Part shown: piece after piece, positions 34,936-41,937 of the stretch | Numbering within the stretch: position 1 is the first letter of the stretch | Layout of the letters: every line of letters starts with the position of its first letter | NCBI GenBank assembly: GCA_963851025.1 | Contig: CAWKOA010000013.1 | Span: 1-64,000, forward strand | Length of the DNA stretch: 64,000 nucleotides | Source of the DNA: RYN-230 sp963851025 | Lineage (GTDB): Bacteria; Actinomycetota; Actinomycetes; Streptosporangiales; Streptosporangiaceae | Direction of reading: 5' to 3' | The notes under the pieces: model-generated | Told to the model about the DNA's origin: nothing | Databases searched by the model: none | The model's input: only the letters and a program-made list of their open reading frames with translations | Made by a program: the position numbers and the translations under genes

Positions 34936-35502
34936 TCAGACGCCGCACATGTCGAGCAGCTTGCGGACCGTAGCGGCGTTCCGGGCCGTGCCCGCCCCCT
35001 GCGCCGACATCGGCCGGCCCGCCCGGGTCAGCAGCGCGGCCAGCTCGCTGCGCCCGAAGCCGTCCGGGGTGTGCAGGAAGAGGGCCCGGCCCACGTACTG
35101 GGCCGTGTCCCGGCTGCCCTTGCGCGCCGCCTGGTCCTGGGCCTCGGCCACGCTGGTGATCATCTCCGGCGCAGGTTCGGCGGGCAGGAACACCACGTGC
35201 ACCGCCCGGAGATTCGGCTCATCGGAGTACGGGTTGTCCCGCGCGACCTGGGCCAGGTCCGCGGCGGACAGCACCAGGACCCGGGACCGCACGCCGGTAC
35301 GCTGCTCCACGGCCTGCTCGATAGCGTCCCCCAGCGCGACCGTGTCCGCCTGCGCGGTGCTGAACACCACGTTGCCGCTCTGGATGTAGGTGGCGACATC
35401 GGTGTGCCCGAGCGAGGTCATGATCTCACGCAGGTCCGCCATCGCGACCTTCTTGTTCCCGCCGACGTTGATCCCGCGCAGCAGCGCGACGTGAGTAACC
35501 AC
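34936..35502 (-). CDS. DUF1697 family protein
   Basis: 188 residues from GTG 35502. Starts THVALLRGINVGGNKKVAM and TYIQSGNVVFST, the DUF1697 hallmark, and ends ARNAATVRKLLDMC. The family is widespread in actinomycetes with ferredoxin-like fold but no known activity. The longer frame upstream runs through antisense of the NUDIX gene and is not coding. Divergent from the NUDIX gene with a 60-bp spacer. Confidence 0.88.
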   Translation of the reverse strand: MVTHVALLRGINVGGNKKVAMADLREIMTSLGHTDVATYIQSGNVVFSTAQADTVALGDAIEQAVEQRTGVRSRVLVLSAADLAQVARDNPYSDEPNLRAVHVVFLPAEPAPEMITSVAEAQDQAARKGSRDTAQYVGRALFLHTPDGFGRSELAALLTRAGRPMSAQGAGTARNAATVRKLLDMCGV

Positions 35503-35562
35503 CTGGCCACCATAACCAGCCAGCCACCTGGCCTTCGAGCACAACTGCGGGGCGGACCTAGA

Positions 35563-36060
35563 ATGCACGGCGTGGCTCAACCCGATACGGCGCCGGACCC
35601 CCAGCTCCCCGAGCGGCAGGCGGGCCGGGTGATCCTGCTCGACCCCGGCGACCGGGTGCTGCTGATGCGGTACGACGACGCGCTCCCCAACGGCCGGCAC
35701 TGGACCACGCCCGGCGGCGGGCTGGACCCGGGCGAGGACTACGCCGCCGCGGCTGTCCGCGAGCTGGCCGAGGAGACCGGCTGGACCGACATCCCGCTGC
35801 GCCGTGAGGTGCTCCAGCGCAGCCTGACCATGGAGCACAGCGGCCGGCTGGTGCGCCAGCACGAGCGTCACTACCTGGCCCGCACCGACCAGCCGGGGCG
35901 GGCGCTGGGAGACGTGGCGCAGATGCACGCCTCCGACGGGATCGCCGCCTGGCGCTGGTGGAGCCTGGCCGAGCTGGACTCGACGTCCGAGGTCATCTGG
36001 CCCGCCGAGCTTGCGGACGTGATCCGGAAGGTCTTGGCTGAGGAGCAGGCCCCGGGCTAA
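35563..36060 (+). CDS. NUDIX hydrolase
   Basis: 165 residues. The complete Nudix box is seen: GGGLDPGEDYAAAAVRELAEETGW (hallmark GX5EX7REXXEEXG, here with glutamates in REL-AEET). It would cleave a nucleoside diphosphate linked to X; substrate unknown. Two starts are possible: ATG 35563 and GTG 35572. The stop codon lies inside a 9-bp hairpin. Confidence 0.88.
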   Translation: MHGVAQPDTAPDPQLPERQAGRVILLDPGDRVLLMRYDDALPNGRHWTTPGGGLDPGEDYAAAAVRELAEETGWTDIPLRREVLQRSLTMEHSGRLVRQHERHYLARTDQPGRALGDVAQMHASDGIAAWRWWSLAELDSTSEVIWPAELADVIRKVLAEEQAPG

Positions 36061-36072
36061 CCCGCCCGGGGC
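36049..36072 (+). terminator. Hairpin overlapping the NUDIX stop codon
   Basis: GCCCCGGGC (36049-36057), loop TAACCC, GCCCGGGGC (36064-36072): a perfect 9-bp stem whose loop holds the TAA. It may end the NUDIX transcript or attenuate read-through into the PIG-L gene 26 nt on. Confidence 0.5.
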
Positions 36073-36097
36073 GTCATTCAGGGGAGGGCATTTGCCG

Positions 36098-36802
36098 ATG
36101 GAGCCCATGCCGGAGGACTGGAACCGGGCGCTCGCGGTGGTCGCGCACCCGGACGACCTGGAGTACGGCGCAGCGGCCGCGGTGGCCCGGTGGACCCGCC
36201 AGGGCAAGCACGTCGCGTACCTCCTCGCCACCCGGGGCGAGGCTGGTATCCAGGGGATGGCCCCCGGCGTGGTCGGCCCGCTGCGGGTGGAGGAGGAACG
36301 GCGCAGCGCCGCCGTGGTCGGGGTGCACGAGGTCCACTTCCTGGACCACCCGGACGGCCTGCTGGAGAACGGCCTGCCGCTGCGCCGTGACCTGGCCGCC
36401 GTGCTGCGCGAGGAGCGCCCCGACATCGTCATCACCATGAACTTCGAGCTGACCTGGGGCGACACCGGGATGGTCAACCACGCCGACCACCGCGCGGTCG
36501 GGCTGGCCGTGCTGGACGCCGTCCGGGACGCCGCCAACCCCTGGGTGTTCACCGACGCCGGGCCCGCCTGGGGCGGCGCCAGCGAGGTCTACGTGGCCGC
36601 CGCGGCGGATCCCACCCACTATGTCGACGTCACCGACACGATCGGCGCGGGAGTCGAGTCGCTGCGCGAGCACAAGGCCTACATCGACGGCCTGGGCCGC
36701 GACTTCGACCCGGACGAGTTCCTCCGGAACATGGCCGGCTACACCGGCCTGGCGGCCGGCTGCGAGTACGCGGTGGGGTTGCGCCGGTACACCACGGGCT
36801 GA
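36098..36802 (+). CDS. PIG-L family deacetylase
   Basis: 234 residues. Zinc motif AHPDDLEYG (AHPDDxE) near residue 15 and the distal NHADHRAVG histidine motif are intact. Relatives include MshB and mycothiol-S-conjugate amidase as well as LmbE-type N-acetylglucosamine deacetylases. This member is shorter than MshB and its substrate is unassigned. ATG 36098 follows GGGGAGGG. Convergent with the DUF3291 gene. Confidence 0.87.
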   Translation: MEPMPEDWNRALAVVAHPDDLEYGAAAAVARWTRQGKHVAYLLATRGEAGIQGMAPGVVGPLRVEEERRSAAVVGVHEVHFLDHPDGLLENGLPLRRDLAAVLREERPDIVITMNFELTWGDTGMVNHADHRAVGLAVLDAVRDAANPWVFTDAGPAWGGASEVYVAAAADPTHYVDVTDTIGAGVESLREHKAYIDGLGRDFDPDEFLRNMAGYTGLAAGCEYAVGLRRYTTG

Positions 36803-36830
36803 GGGTCTCGTCCGTCCCGCCGGTGGTAGC

Positions 36831-37340
36831 TCAGACGGGGCAGGCCCAGTCCTCGCGGCCGGCCCGGGGGGCGCTGTCATCCCCCGGCGGAGGGAACAGG
36901 ACCCGCAGCGTGAACGCGCCGGCCGTCGGGCCGTGGGCCCGCAGCCGCCGGACCCGGTCCTCGGCCTCGGCCGGGCTGGGCACTGTCCCGCGCGGGATCC
37001 ACCACAGCGTGGTGTAGGCCTCGGTCATCCGCTCGAACCACTGCCGCCGCCGGGCCAGGACGCGCCGGTGGACGTCGGAGTAGACAAAGGCGGCGAGCGC
37101 CTCGGGTGACTCCCAGACCGACATGTTGACGATGACCCCGGCGCTGCCCGCCTCGTCCCACTCGAACCCGCGGATCGCGGTGGCGTTGCCGTCTTCGGTC
37201 TGCAGCCGCCAGACGAACCCGGGCGCCGCGTCGGCCGCCGCGTTGACCGGGTCGAGAGCGGCCACGAAGTCCGCGAGTTCCGGGCTGTCCAGCGGAGCCC
37301 GCAGCCGGGCGATGTTCACCTGCGCCAGCACATAGTCCAC
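36831..37340 (-). CDS. DUF3291 family protein
   Basis: 169 residues from GTG 37340. Opens DYVLAQVNIARLRAPLDSPEL and has the central GFVWRLQTEDGNAT and IVNMSVWESPEALAAFVY segments of DUF3291, a ferredoxin-like dimeric fold related to antibiotic biosynthesis monooxygenase domains. No known function. The start is set by similarity because the longer frame crosses the repetitive spacer. Confidence 0.85.
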   Translation of the reverse strand: MDYVLAQVNIARLRAPLDSPELADFVAALDPVNAAADAAPGFVWRLQTEDGNATAIRGFEWDEAGSAGVIVNMSVWESPEALAAFVYSDVHRRVLARRRQWFERMTEAYTTLWWIPRGTVPSPAEAEDRVRRLRAHGPTAGAFTLRVLFPPPGDDSAPRAGREDWACPV

Positions 37341-37423
37341 GCCCCCATGCTGCCATCCCGCCTCCCGCACGCCCACCCCCTCAGCGCCGGCCTGCCCCTC
37401 CCCGCCAGCCGGCCACCCTCCCC

Positions 37424-37504
37424 GCGAGCCCGCCACTCCCTCGTCGCGAGCCCGCCACCCCGTCGTCGCGAGCCCGCCACGCCCCTCCCCCGCGAGCCCG
37501 CCAC
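37424..37504. repeat. Four spaced copies of GCGAGCCCGCCAC
   Basis: 13-nt copies at 37424-37436, 37446-37458, 37468-37480 and 37492-37504 with 22, 22 and 24-nt spacing, in the divergent spacer upstream of the ArsR gene. Spacing equals about two helical turns, so they could be stacked protein sites. The spacers are C/T-rich and not conserved. Confidence 0.7.
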
Positions 37505-37517
37505 GCCCTTACATGCC

Positions 37518-37553
37518 TTGACAGTTATATGCCTGTAGATGCATGCTAGCGAG
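37518..37553 (+). promoter_or_regulatory. Probable ArsR-gene promoter/operator
   Basis: TTGACA at 37518-37523 in an AT-rich island within GC-rich DNA. An imperfect direct repeat ATGCCTTGACA / ATGCCTGTAGA overlaps it. A convincing -10 is not seen. The location fits autoregulation by the ArsR protein encoded just downstream. Confidence 0.45.
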
Positions 37554-37889
37554 ATGAGCACGGTGTTCGAGGTGCTGGCTGAGCCACGGCGGCGGCGGAT
37601 CCTCGACCTCGTCCGGGACGGTGAGCGCTCGGTCGGGGAACTCGTGGACGCGCTGTCCATGAGCCAGCCCGCGGTGTCCAAGCACCTGCGGGTGCTGCGC
37701 GAGGCCGGGCTGGTCGAGGCCCGGGTGGACGAGCAGCGGCGGCTGTACCGGCTGCGGCCCGGGCCGCTGCGCGAACTCGACGCCTGGCTGGCCCCGTACC
37801 GCTGGGCGTGGGACGAAAGCCTGGACCGGCTGGAGGCGCACCTCGGCGAGATGGCCAGCGAACCCGGGACTAGTCAGGAGGACAGCTGA
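37554..37889 (+). CDS. ArsR-family HTH regulator
   Basis: 111 residues from ATG 37554 (ATG 37539 also possible). Winged helix: FEVLAEPRRRRILDLV, SVGELVDALSMSQPAVSKHLRVLREAGLVEARVDEQRRLYRL-type sequence with the recognition helix SQPAVSKHLRVL. No metal-binding Cys cluster, so it is of the non-metal ArsR type usually paired with an SRPBCC gene. Its stop overlaps the start of that gene by 1 nt. Confidence 0.9.
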   Translation: MSTVFEVLAEPRRRRILDLVRDGERSVGELVDALSMSQPAVSKHLRVLREAGLVEARVDEQRRLYRLRPGPLRELDAWLAPYRWAWDESLDRLEAHLGEMASEPGTSQEDS

Positions 37890-38389
37890 TGAAGGGCACC
37901 CTGGAGCAGGCCGGCCAGCGCTGGCGGCTGCGCTTCACCCGGGATCTGGACCACCCGGTGCCGCAGGTCTGGCAGGCGGTCACCGAGCCCGCGCACCTGG
38001 AGACCTGGTTCCCGTTCCGGATCACCGGCGACTGGGCCGTGGGCAGCCACCTCACTTTTTCTGACCCGCAGAGCCGGGTCCCGGACTTCACCGGGGAGGT
38101 ACTCGCCTTCCAGCCCCCCGCCCTGCTGGAGTTCCGCTGGGGGCCGGACATCGTGCGGCTGGAGGTGGCGGGCCGGGACACCGGGTGCACCCTCACCCTC
38201 CTGCACACGTTCGGCGAACACGGCAAGGCGGCCCGGGACGCGGCCGGCTGGCACGTGTGCCTGGAAGCACTGGCCCGCCACCTGGACGGCGGCGCCGCGC
38301 CGCCGGCCAGCCTGTGGGGGGAGGTCCACCCGGGCTACGTGAGCTCCTTCGGCCCGGAAGCCTCGAGCGCCGGGGTGCCGCCCGGATAG
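37889..38389 (+). CDS. SRPBCC (AHSA1-like) domain protein
   Basis: 166 residues with the START/Bet v1-like fold: FTRDLDHPVPQVWQAVTEPAHLETWFPF at the N-terminus, GEVLAFQPPALLEFRWGPD in the middle, and a long C-terminal helix (GWHVCLEALARHLDGG). ArsR-SRPBCC pairs are common in actinomycetes; the cavity probably binds a small hydrophobic ligand. Coupled translation with the ArsR gene (TGATG). Confidence 0.88.
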   Translation: MKGTLEQAGQRWRLRFTRDLDHPVPQVWQAVTEPAHLETWFPFRITGDWAVGSHLTFSDPQSRVPDFTGEVLAFQPPALLEFRWGPDIVRLEVAGRDTGCTLTLLHTFGEHGKAARDAAGWHVCLEALARHLDGGAAPPASLWGEVHPGYVSSFGPEASSAGVPPG

Positions 38390-38467
38390 CAGCCGGCGAG
38401 CAGCTGACCCGGAGCACCCAGCGTCTGGCCCGGCGCGCACCGCGGGCCACGTCTAGAGTGGCTGACC

Positions 38468-38950
38468 GTGGCAGGACGTGGCACCCCGGCGACCGCGCTG
38501 CTGGTTAAGCAGCGCATCGCGCACACCGTGCACACCTACGAGCACGACCCGCGCCGGGCCGGCTACGGCCAGGAGGCCAGCGACGTCCTGGGCGTCGCGC
38601 CGGAACGGGTGTTCAAGACGCTGGTCGCCCAGGTGGACGGCGCGCTGACGGTCGGCGTGGTCCCGGTGGGCAGCCGGCTCGATCTCAAGGCGCTGGCCGC
38701 GGCGGCGGGCGGCCGGAAAGCGGCCATGGCCGGCCCGGCTGACGCGGAGCGGGCCACGGGCTACGTGGTCGGCGGGATTTCCCCGCTGGGGCAGCGCAAG
38801 CGGCTGCCCATGGTGATCGACTCCTCGGCCCTGCTGTTCGGCACCATCTTCTGCAGCGGGGGCCGCCGCGGGCTGGAGATCGAGATCGCGCCCGGGGACC
38901 TGGTCGAGGCGGTGCACGCGACGGTGGCGGATATCGCCCAGCCCGCCTGA
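38468..38950 (+). CDS. ybaK: Cys-tRNA(Pro) deacylase, YbaK/EbsC family
   Basis: 160 residues. The family pattern is complete: TPATALLVKQRIAHTVHTYEHD, ERVFKTLVAQVDG (catalytic Lys in the FKTL motif), and GYVVGGISPLGQRKRLP. It hydrolyses Cys mischarged on tRNA-Pro, a proofreading step that complements the proS product encoded 5 kb away. GTG start at 38468. Confidence 0.92.
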   Translation: MAGRGTPATALLVKQRIAHTVHTYEHDPRRAGYGQEASDVLGVAPERVFKTLVAQVDGALTVGVVPVGSRLDLKALAAAAGGRKAAMAGPADAERATGYVVGGISPLGQRKRLPMVIDSSALLFGTIFCSGGRRGLEIEIAPGDLVEAVHATVADIAQPA

Positions 38951-38990
38951 GCCGGTGGCGCTGGCCTCTGGCCGCGCGGCCTGAGCTCCG

Positions 38991-39620
38991 TTAGCGGGAT
39001 ACGGCCTCGGGACGCGCGGCCGGCGCGTAGGCCCGCAGGAACGCGGCGACGACTTTGCCGACGTGCTCGTCGAGGTCGGCGCGGGTCACCGGGCGGCTGG
39101 GCTGCAGGAGCGCCTGGTCCTGATAGAGGCCCAGGACCGCGTAGGCGAAGAACGCTGCCGCCGCCGCGGGATCATCGGTGTCCAGCTCGCCCTGGGCGGC
39201 CATCTGCGTGAACGATTCGGTGAGCAGGGCGAGGGTTCGCGCCGGAGCGCGGTCCCAGTAGGCGGTGACGATGCCGGGGAAGCGCAGGGCCTCGGAGATG
39301 GCCAGCCGCCGCAGCTGCACGACGGCCGGATTGAGCACGCCGTAAGCCAGGACGCGCGCCACCGCAGTCAGCCGTTCGGCTACCGGCCCGTCCCCGCCGA
39401 GGGTGGCGCCCAGTTCCGAGATGATCTGTTCCGCGCGCTCGGTCACCGCGAGCACGACGGCGCGGAACAGGCCCTCCTTGTCCTCGAAGTTGTTGTAGAC
39501 GGTGGTCTTCGAGACGCCGCTCGCAGCCGCGACGTCATCCAGGCTCGTCGCGTCGTAGCCCCTCTCCAGGAACATCTGCCGCGCGGTGTCGAGGATCAGT
39601 GGGCCCTTCCGGCCAGCCAT
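38991..39620 (-). CDS. TetR-family repressor
   Basis: 209 residues from ATG 39620, which has AGGAGG 7 nt upstream. HTH: ILDTARQMFLERGYDATSLDDVAAASGVSKTTVYNNFEDKEGLF with the core SKTTVYNNF. The C-terminal ligand domain resembles AcrR/TetR_C types. A 15-bp palindrome lies between this gene and the divergent DUF998 gene, which is the probable target. Confidence 0.9.
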   Translation of the reverse strand: MAGRKGPLILDTARQMFLERGYDATSLDDVAAASGVSKTTVYNNFEDKEGLFRAVVLAVTERAEQIISELGATLGGDGPVAERLTAVARVLAYGVLNPAVVQLRRLAISEALRFPGIVTAYWDRAPARTLALLTESFTQMAAQGELDTDDPAAAAAFFAYAVLGLYQDQALLQPSRPVTRADLDEHVGKVVAAFLRAYAPAARPEAVSR

Positions 39621-39631
39621 GCGAAACCTCC

Positions 39632-39661
39632 TTGACACTGAACTGTACCGTACAGTAGCGT
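39632..39661 (+). promoter_or_regulatory. DUF998 promoter with TetR operator in the spacer
   Basis: TTGACA (39632-39637), 18 nt, TAGCGT (39656-39661). The perfect palindrome ACTGTAC-C-GTACAGT (39642-39656) fills the spacer between -35 and -10. A repressor bound there would block polymerase. It is located 22 nt upstream of the tetR start as well. Confidence 0.7.
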
Positions 39662-39705
39662 TCCACACGTGTACTGGTCAGTGCAGTTCAGTTAGGGGGA
39701 TTCCA

Positions 39706-40491
39706 GTGCCTACCGCCGCTCTCCAGAATGGCCGCCCGGCCGCCGATTGCCCGCCCGCCCCGGTGCGGGTCACCAAGTCACTGCTCGGCTACGGCGTGAT
39801 CGCCGGGCCGTTCTACGTCGCCGCCTCACTGGCCGAGGCGCTCACCCGCTCTGGCTTCAGCCTGGCCCGCGACGACTGGAGCCTGCTCGCCAACGGCACC
39901 CTCGGCTGGATCCACATGCTGGTGCTGGTGCTCACCGGGCTGATGGTCGGCGCCGCCGCCGCCGGTGTCGTGCGCCAGCTGCGCGCTGAGCGGCGGAACG
40001 CGGCCAGCGGCTGGTTCCTCGGTGTCTACGCCGCTGGCCTCGCCGGGGCTGGTTTCTTCGTGGCCGATCCGGCTGACGGCTTCCCGGTCGGCACCCCGCC
40101 CGGCCCCACGGTCACCCCGAGCTGGCACGGGACGCTGCATATCGTCTTCGGCGGTATCGGCTTCCTCGGCCTGATCACCGCCTGCCTCGTGCTGGCCTGG
40201 CAGTTCCGCGGGCTGCACCAGCTCAGCTGGGCCAGCTTCTCGCTGGTGACCGGAGTGCTGTTCTTCGCAGCGTTCGCCGGGATCGCGACGGGCGGCGCCG
40301 CCAGCAGCGCCGGTGTGCTGGCCTTCACCGGGGCCGTCATCCTCGCCTGGACCTGGCTCGCGCTGGTCAGCGTGCACTTGTACCGCCGCGCGGCGGCCCC
40401 GGGGCCTGGCCTGGAGCAAGCGATCAGGGCGGTCATGGCTGCGGCACTCGGGGTGGCCACATGGTGCTGGTCGTCCTCGGTCACGATCTGA
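39706..40491 (+). CDS. DUF998-type membrane protein
   Basis: About 261 residues from GTG 39706, with GGGGGA upstream. Six membrane helices; SLLGYGVIAGPFYVAASLAEALTR near the N-terminus and GTLHIVFGGIGFLGLITACLVLAW in the middle fit the DUF998 family. The family end is normally near LYRRAA. The last 25-30 residues here are read from antisense of another gene fragment, so the natural C-terminus may be replaced. Controlled by the divergent TetR. Function unknown. Confidence 0.8.
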   Translation: MPTAALQNGRPAADCPPAPVRVTKSLLGYGVIAGPFYVAASLAEALTRSGFSLARDDWSLLANGTLGWIHMLVLVLTGLMVGAAAAGVVRQLRAERRNAASGWFLGVYAAGLAGAGFFVADPADGFPVGTPPGPTVTPSWHGTLHIVFGGIGFLGLITACLVLAWQFRGLHQLSWASFSLVTGVLFFAAFAGIATGGAASSAGVLAFTGAVILAWTWLALVSVHLYRRAAAPGPGLEQAIRAVMAAALGVATWCWSSSVTI

Positions 40492-40553
40492 ATCTGGAAC
40501 CGGCCATGATCGCCGTCCGGGCCGGCCACCCAGTTGGCGTTGACGATCTTCAC
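40404..40553 (-). pseudogene. 5' fragment of a small actinobacterial gene
   Basis: GTG 40553 starts KIVNANWVAGPDGDHGRFQI, then QIVTEDDQHH and AAAMTALIAC, after which similarity stops at about 40404, inside the 3' end of the DUF998 gene. It looks like the N-terminal half of a small actinobacterial protein I cannot name. The truncation marks a recombination joint. The remaining spacer to 40855 shows no gene. Confidence 0.4.
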
Positions 40554-40855
40554 TCGGCGTGTGTGTTCACTGGCGCCTGGCATGGCACCAGTAGGCACCC
40601 GCGGCCTGGCGGACGCAATTAATTCGGGCTCGGGCGAATCTTAGCCTCCCGGTGCACTGCACGCTCGTGGCCCGCGATCGAGTTGGTAAACAACAAACGG
40701 CGGGTGAAGGCTGTACCCAAAGCCATCAGGGGCCCGGGCATGATCGTAAGCTGGCGACACATCCGGTCGAGCCGCCTGCCGCCTTACCGGGACAGCCGTT
40801 TGCATGTTCACAAAAGCCATGAGCCGTTACTCCGCCGAGCTGCAGGGAGTCGAAA

Positions 40856-41290
40856 ATGTCCACCGAAGCGAACACGGCGCAACTCCAGCGACTGGCCGGT
40901 GAGGTCTTGACCGGACACAACCTGGCCGCTCTTGACGAGATCTTCCACGCTGACTACGTCGAGCACGAACCGCCACCCGGGATGGGTCCAGGCCGCGAAG
41001 GACTCCGGCAGTGGCTAGCAAGCTGGATTGCGGCGTTCCCCGACGTGCGATGGACGGTCCAGGAGCAGATCGCAGACGAAGACAGCGTCTGGAGCCGATC
41101 TATCTGGCAAGGTACCCACCAAGGTTCGTTCTTGGGCATACCCCCTACCGGAAAGAACGTCGCCGTGGCTGCGTGGACGATCGACCGGTTCACAGACGGC
41201 AAAATCGCCGAAAGCCGGATCATTATGGACACTCTCGGGATGATGCAGCAACTTGGCGTTTTCCCCTCACCCGCAGCACCGCCGACATGA
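40856..41290 (+). CDS. SnoaL-like ester cyclase family protein
   Basis: 144 residues of the SnoaL-like (NTF2) fold: LTGHNLAALDEIFHADYVEHEPP, LRQWLASWIAAFPDVRWTVQEQIAD, WQGTHQGSFLGIPPTGKNVAV and IAESRIIMDTLGMMQQLG are the conserved stretches. Such proteins act as polyketide cyclases or as uncharacterised hydrolases; no polyketide cluster is near. Lower GC than neighbours. Confidence 0.85.
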   Translation: MSTEANTAQLQRLAGEVLTGHNLAALDEIFHADYVEHEPPPGMGPGREGLRQWLASWIAAFPDVRWTVQEQIADEDSVWSRSIWQGTHQGSFLGIPPTGKNVAVAAWTIDRFTDGKIAESRIIMDTLGMMQQLGVFPSPAAPPT

Positions 41291-41421
41291 CCAAGTTTGG
41301 CTGCGTCGGAATCCCGCGCACCGGTATTGCCGGCCTGCTGCACTGCGCGCCACACCGCTCCGTCGCTCGTCCGCGTGAAAAGCTCCAGATTCCCGGTCCG
41401 GAATGAGTTCCACCACAGCAC
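41290..41421 (-). pseudogene. Fragment of a tectonin/PLL-like lectin repeat
   Basis: Minus-strand reading LWWNSFRTGNLELFTRTSDG followed by AVWRAVQQ resembles one blade of PLL/tectonin beta-propeller proteins (NGxLELFxRxxDGAxW). It degenerates into unrelated sequence after about 40 codons and ends just before the IS630 remnant. A gene remnant. Confidence 0.35.
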
Positions 41422-41434
41422 TAGTCTCGGGTGT

Positions 41435-41450
41435 CGTAAATTACTTTACG
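41435..41450. repeat. AT-rich palindrome at the edge of the IS630 remnant
   Basis: CGTAAA-TTAC-TTTACG, a perfect 6-4-6 inverted repeat 25 nt before the remnant start. It may be part of the element's left end. No matching copy lies to the right. Confidence 0.4.
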
Positions 41451-41474
41451 GTGTGTTAGGCGGGATAAGGGAGC

Positions 41475-41698
41475 ATGTCTTTCGCTCCTGCACTGGTACT
41501 GCGTGAGAATGACCGCGTCCGGCTGTGTGAGCTGGCACGGCTGCCGAGTGTCCCGTCGGGCCTGGCCAAGCGGCACCGGCACCGGGAGTTCCTGGCGTTC
41601 CTGAAGAAGGTCGCCGCTGCGCACCCCGGCGCCAGCCATTTGCCTGGACCAAGGACGCCGACCAGCTCATCGCCAAAACCAGGCCGTCAAAGAACTAA
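41475..41698 (+). mobile_element. IS630-family transposase remnant with internal deletions
   Basis: Three pieces of an IS630-type transposase are joined. The N-terminus is MSFAPALVLRENDRVRL...LPSVPSGLAK. A middle piece reads RHRHREFLAFLKKVAAAHPG. The C-terminus in another frame reads PFAWTKDADQLIAKTRPSKN to TAA at 41696-41698. The HTH, the first catalytic Asp and the final Glu regions are missing, so it cannot move by itself. No right end was found. Confidence 0.65.
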
Positions 41699-41937
41699 CG
41701 CCGCGCCTTGGCAGCGGGCGAGGACCTGCCGGCCGTCGCGAGCACAGCGGTGGCGGGCGAAGGTCAGGTGCGCTCGGCCGCCGAGATCGCCGACGCGGCC
41801 GAACTGGAGCGCATGCCCGTGCGCGTGCCCATCGGTGCCCCGGCCCGCGCGGTCCTCGCCGCGCGCCGCGCCGTGCCCGGCTGTGTCCCGTTCGTCCCCG
41901 GCCAGCCGGGCTGAGCGGCGCCAGCGGCGGCTGAGCC

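Noticed and set aside
37424..37504. CRISPR-like array
   Set aside because: Only four 13-nt copies with 9-11-nt low-complexity gaps and no cas genes.
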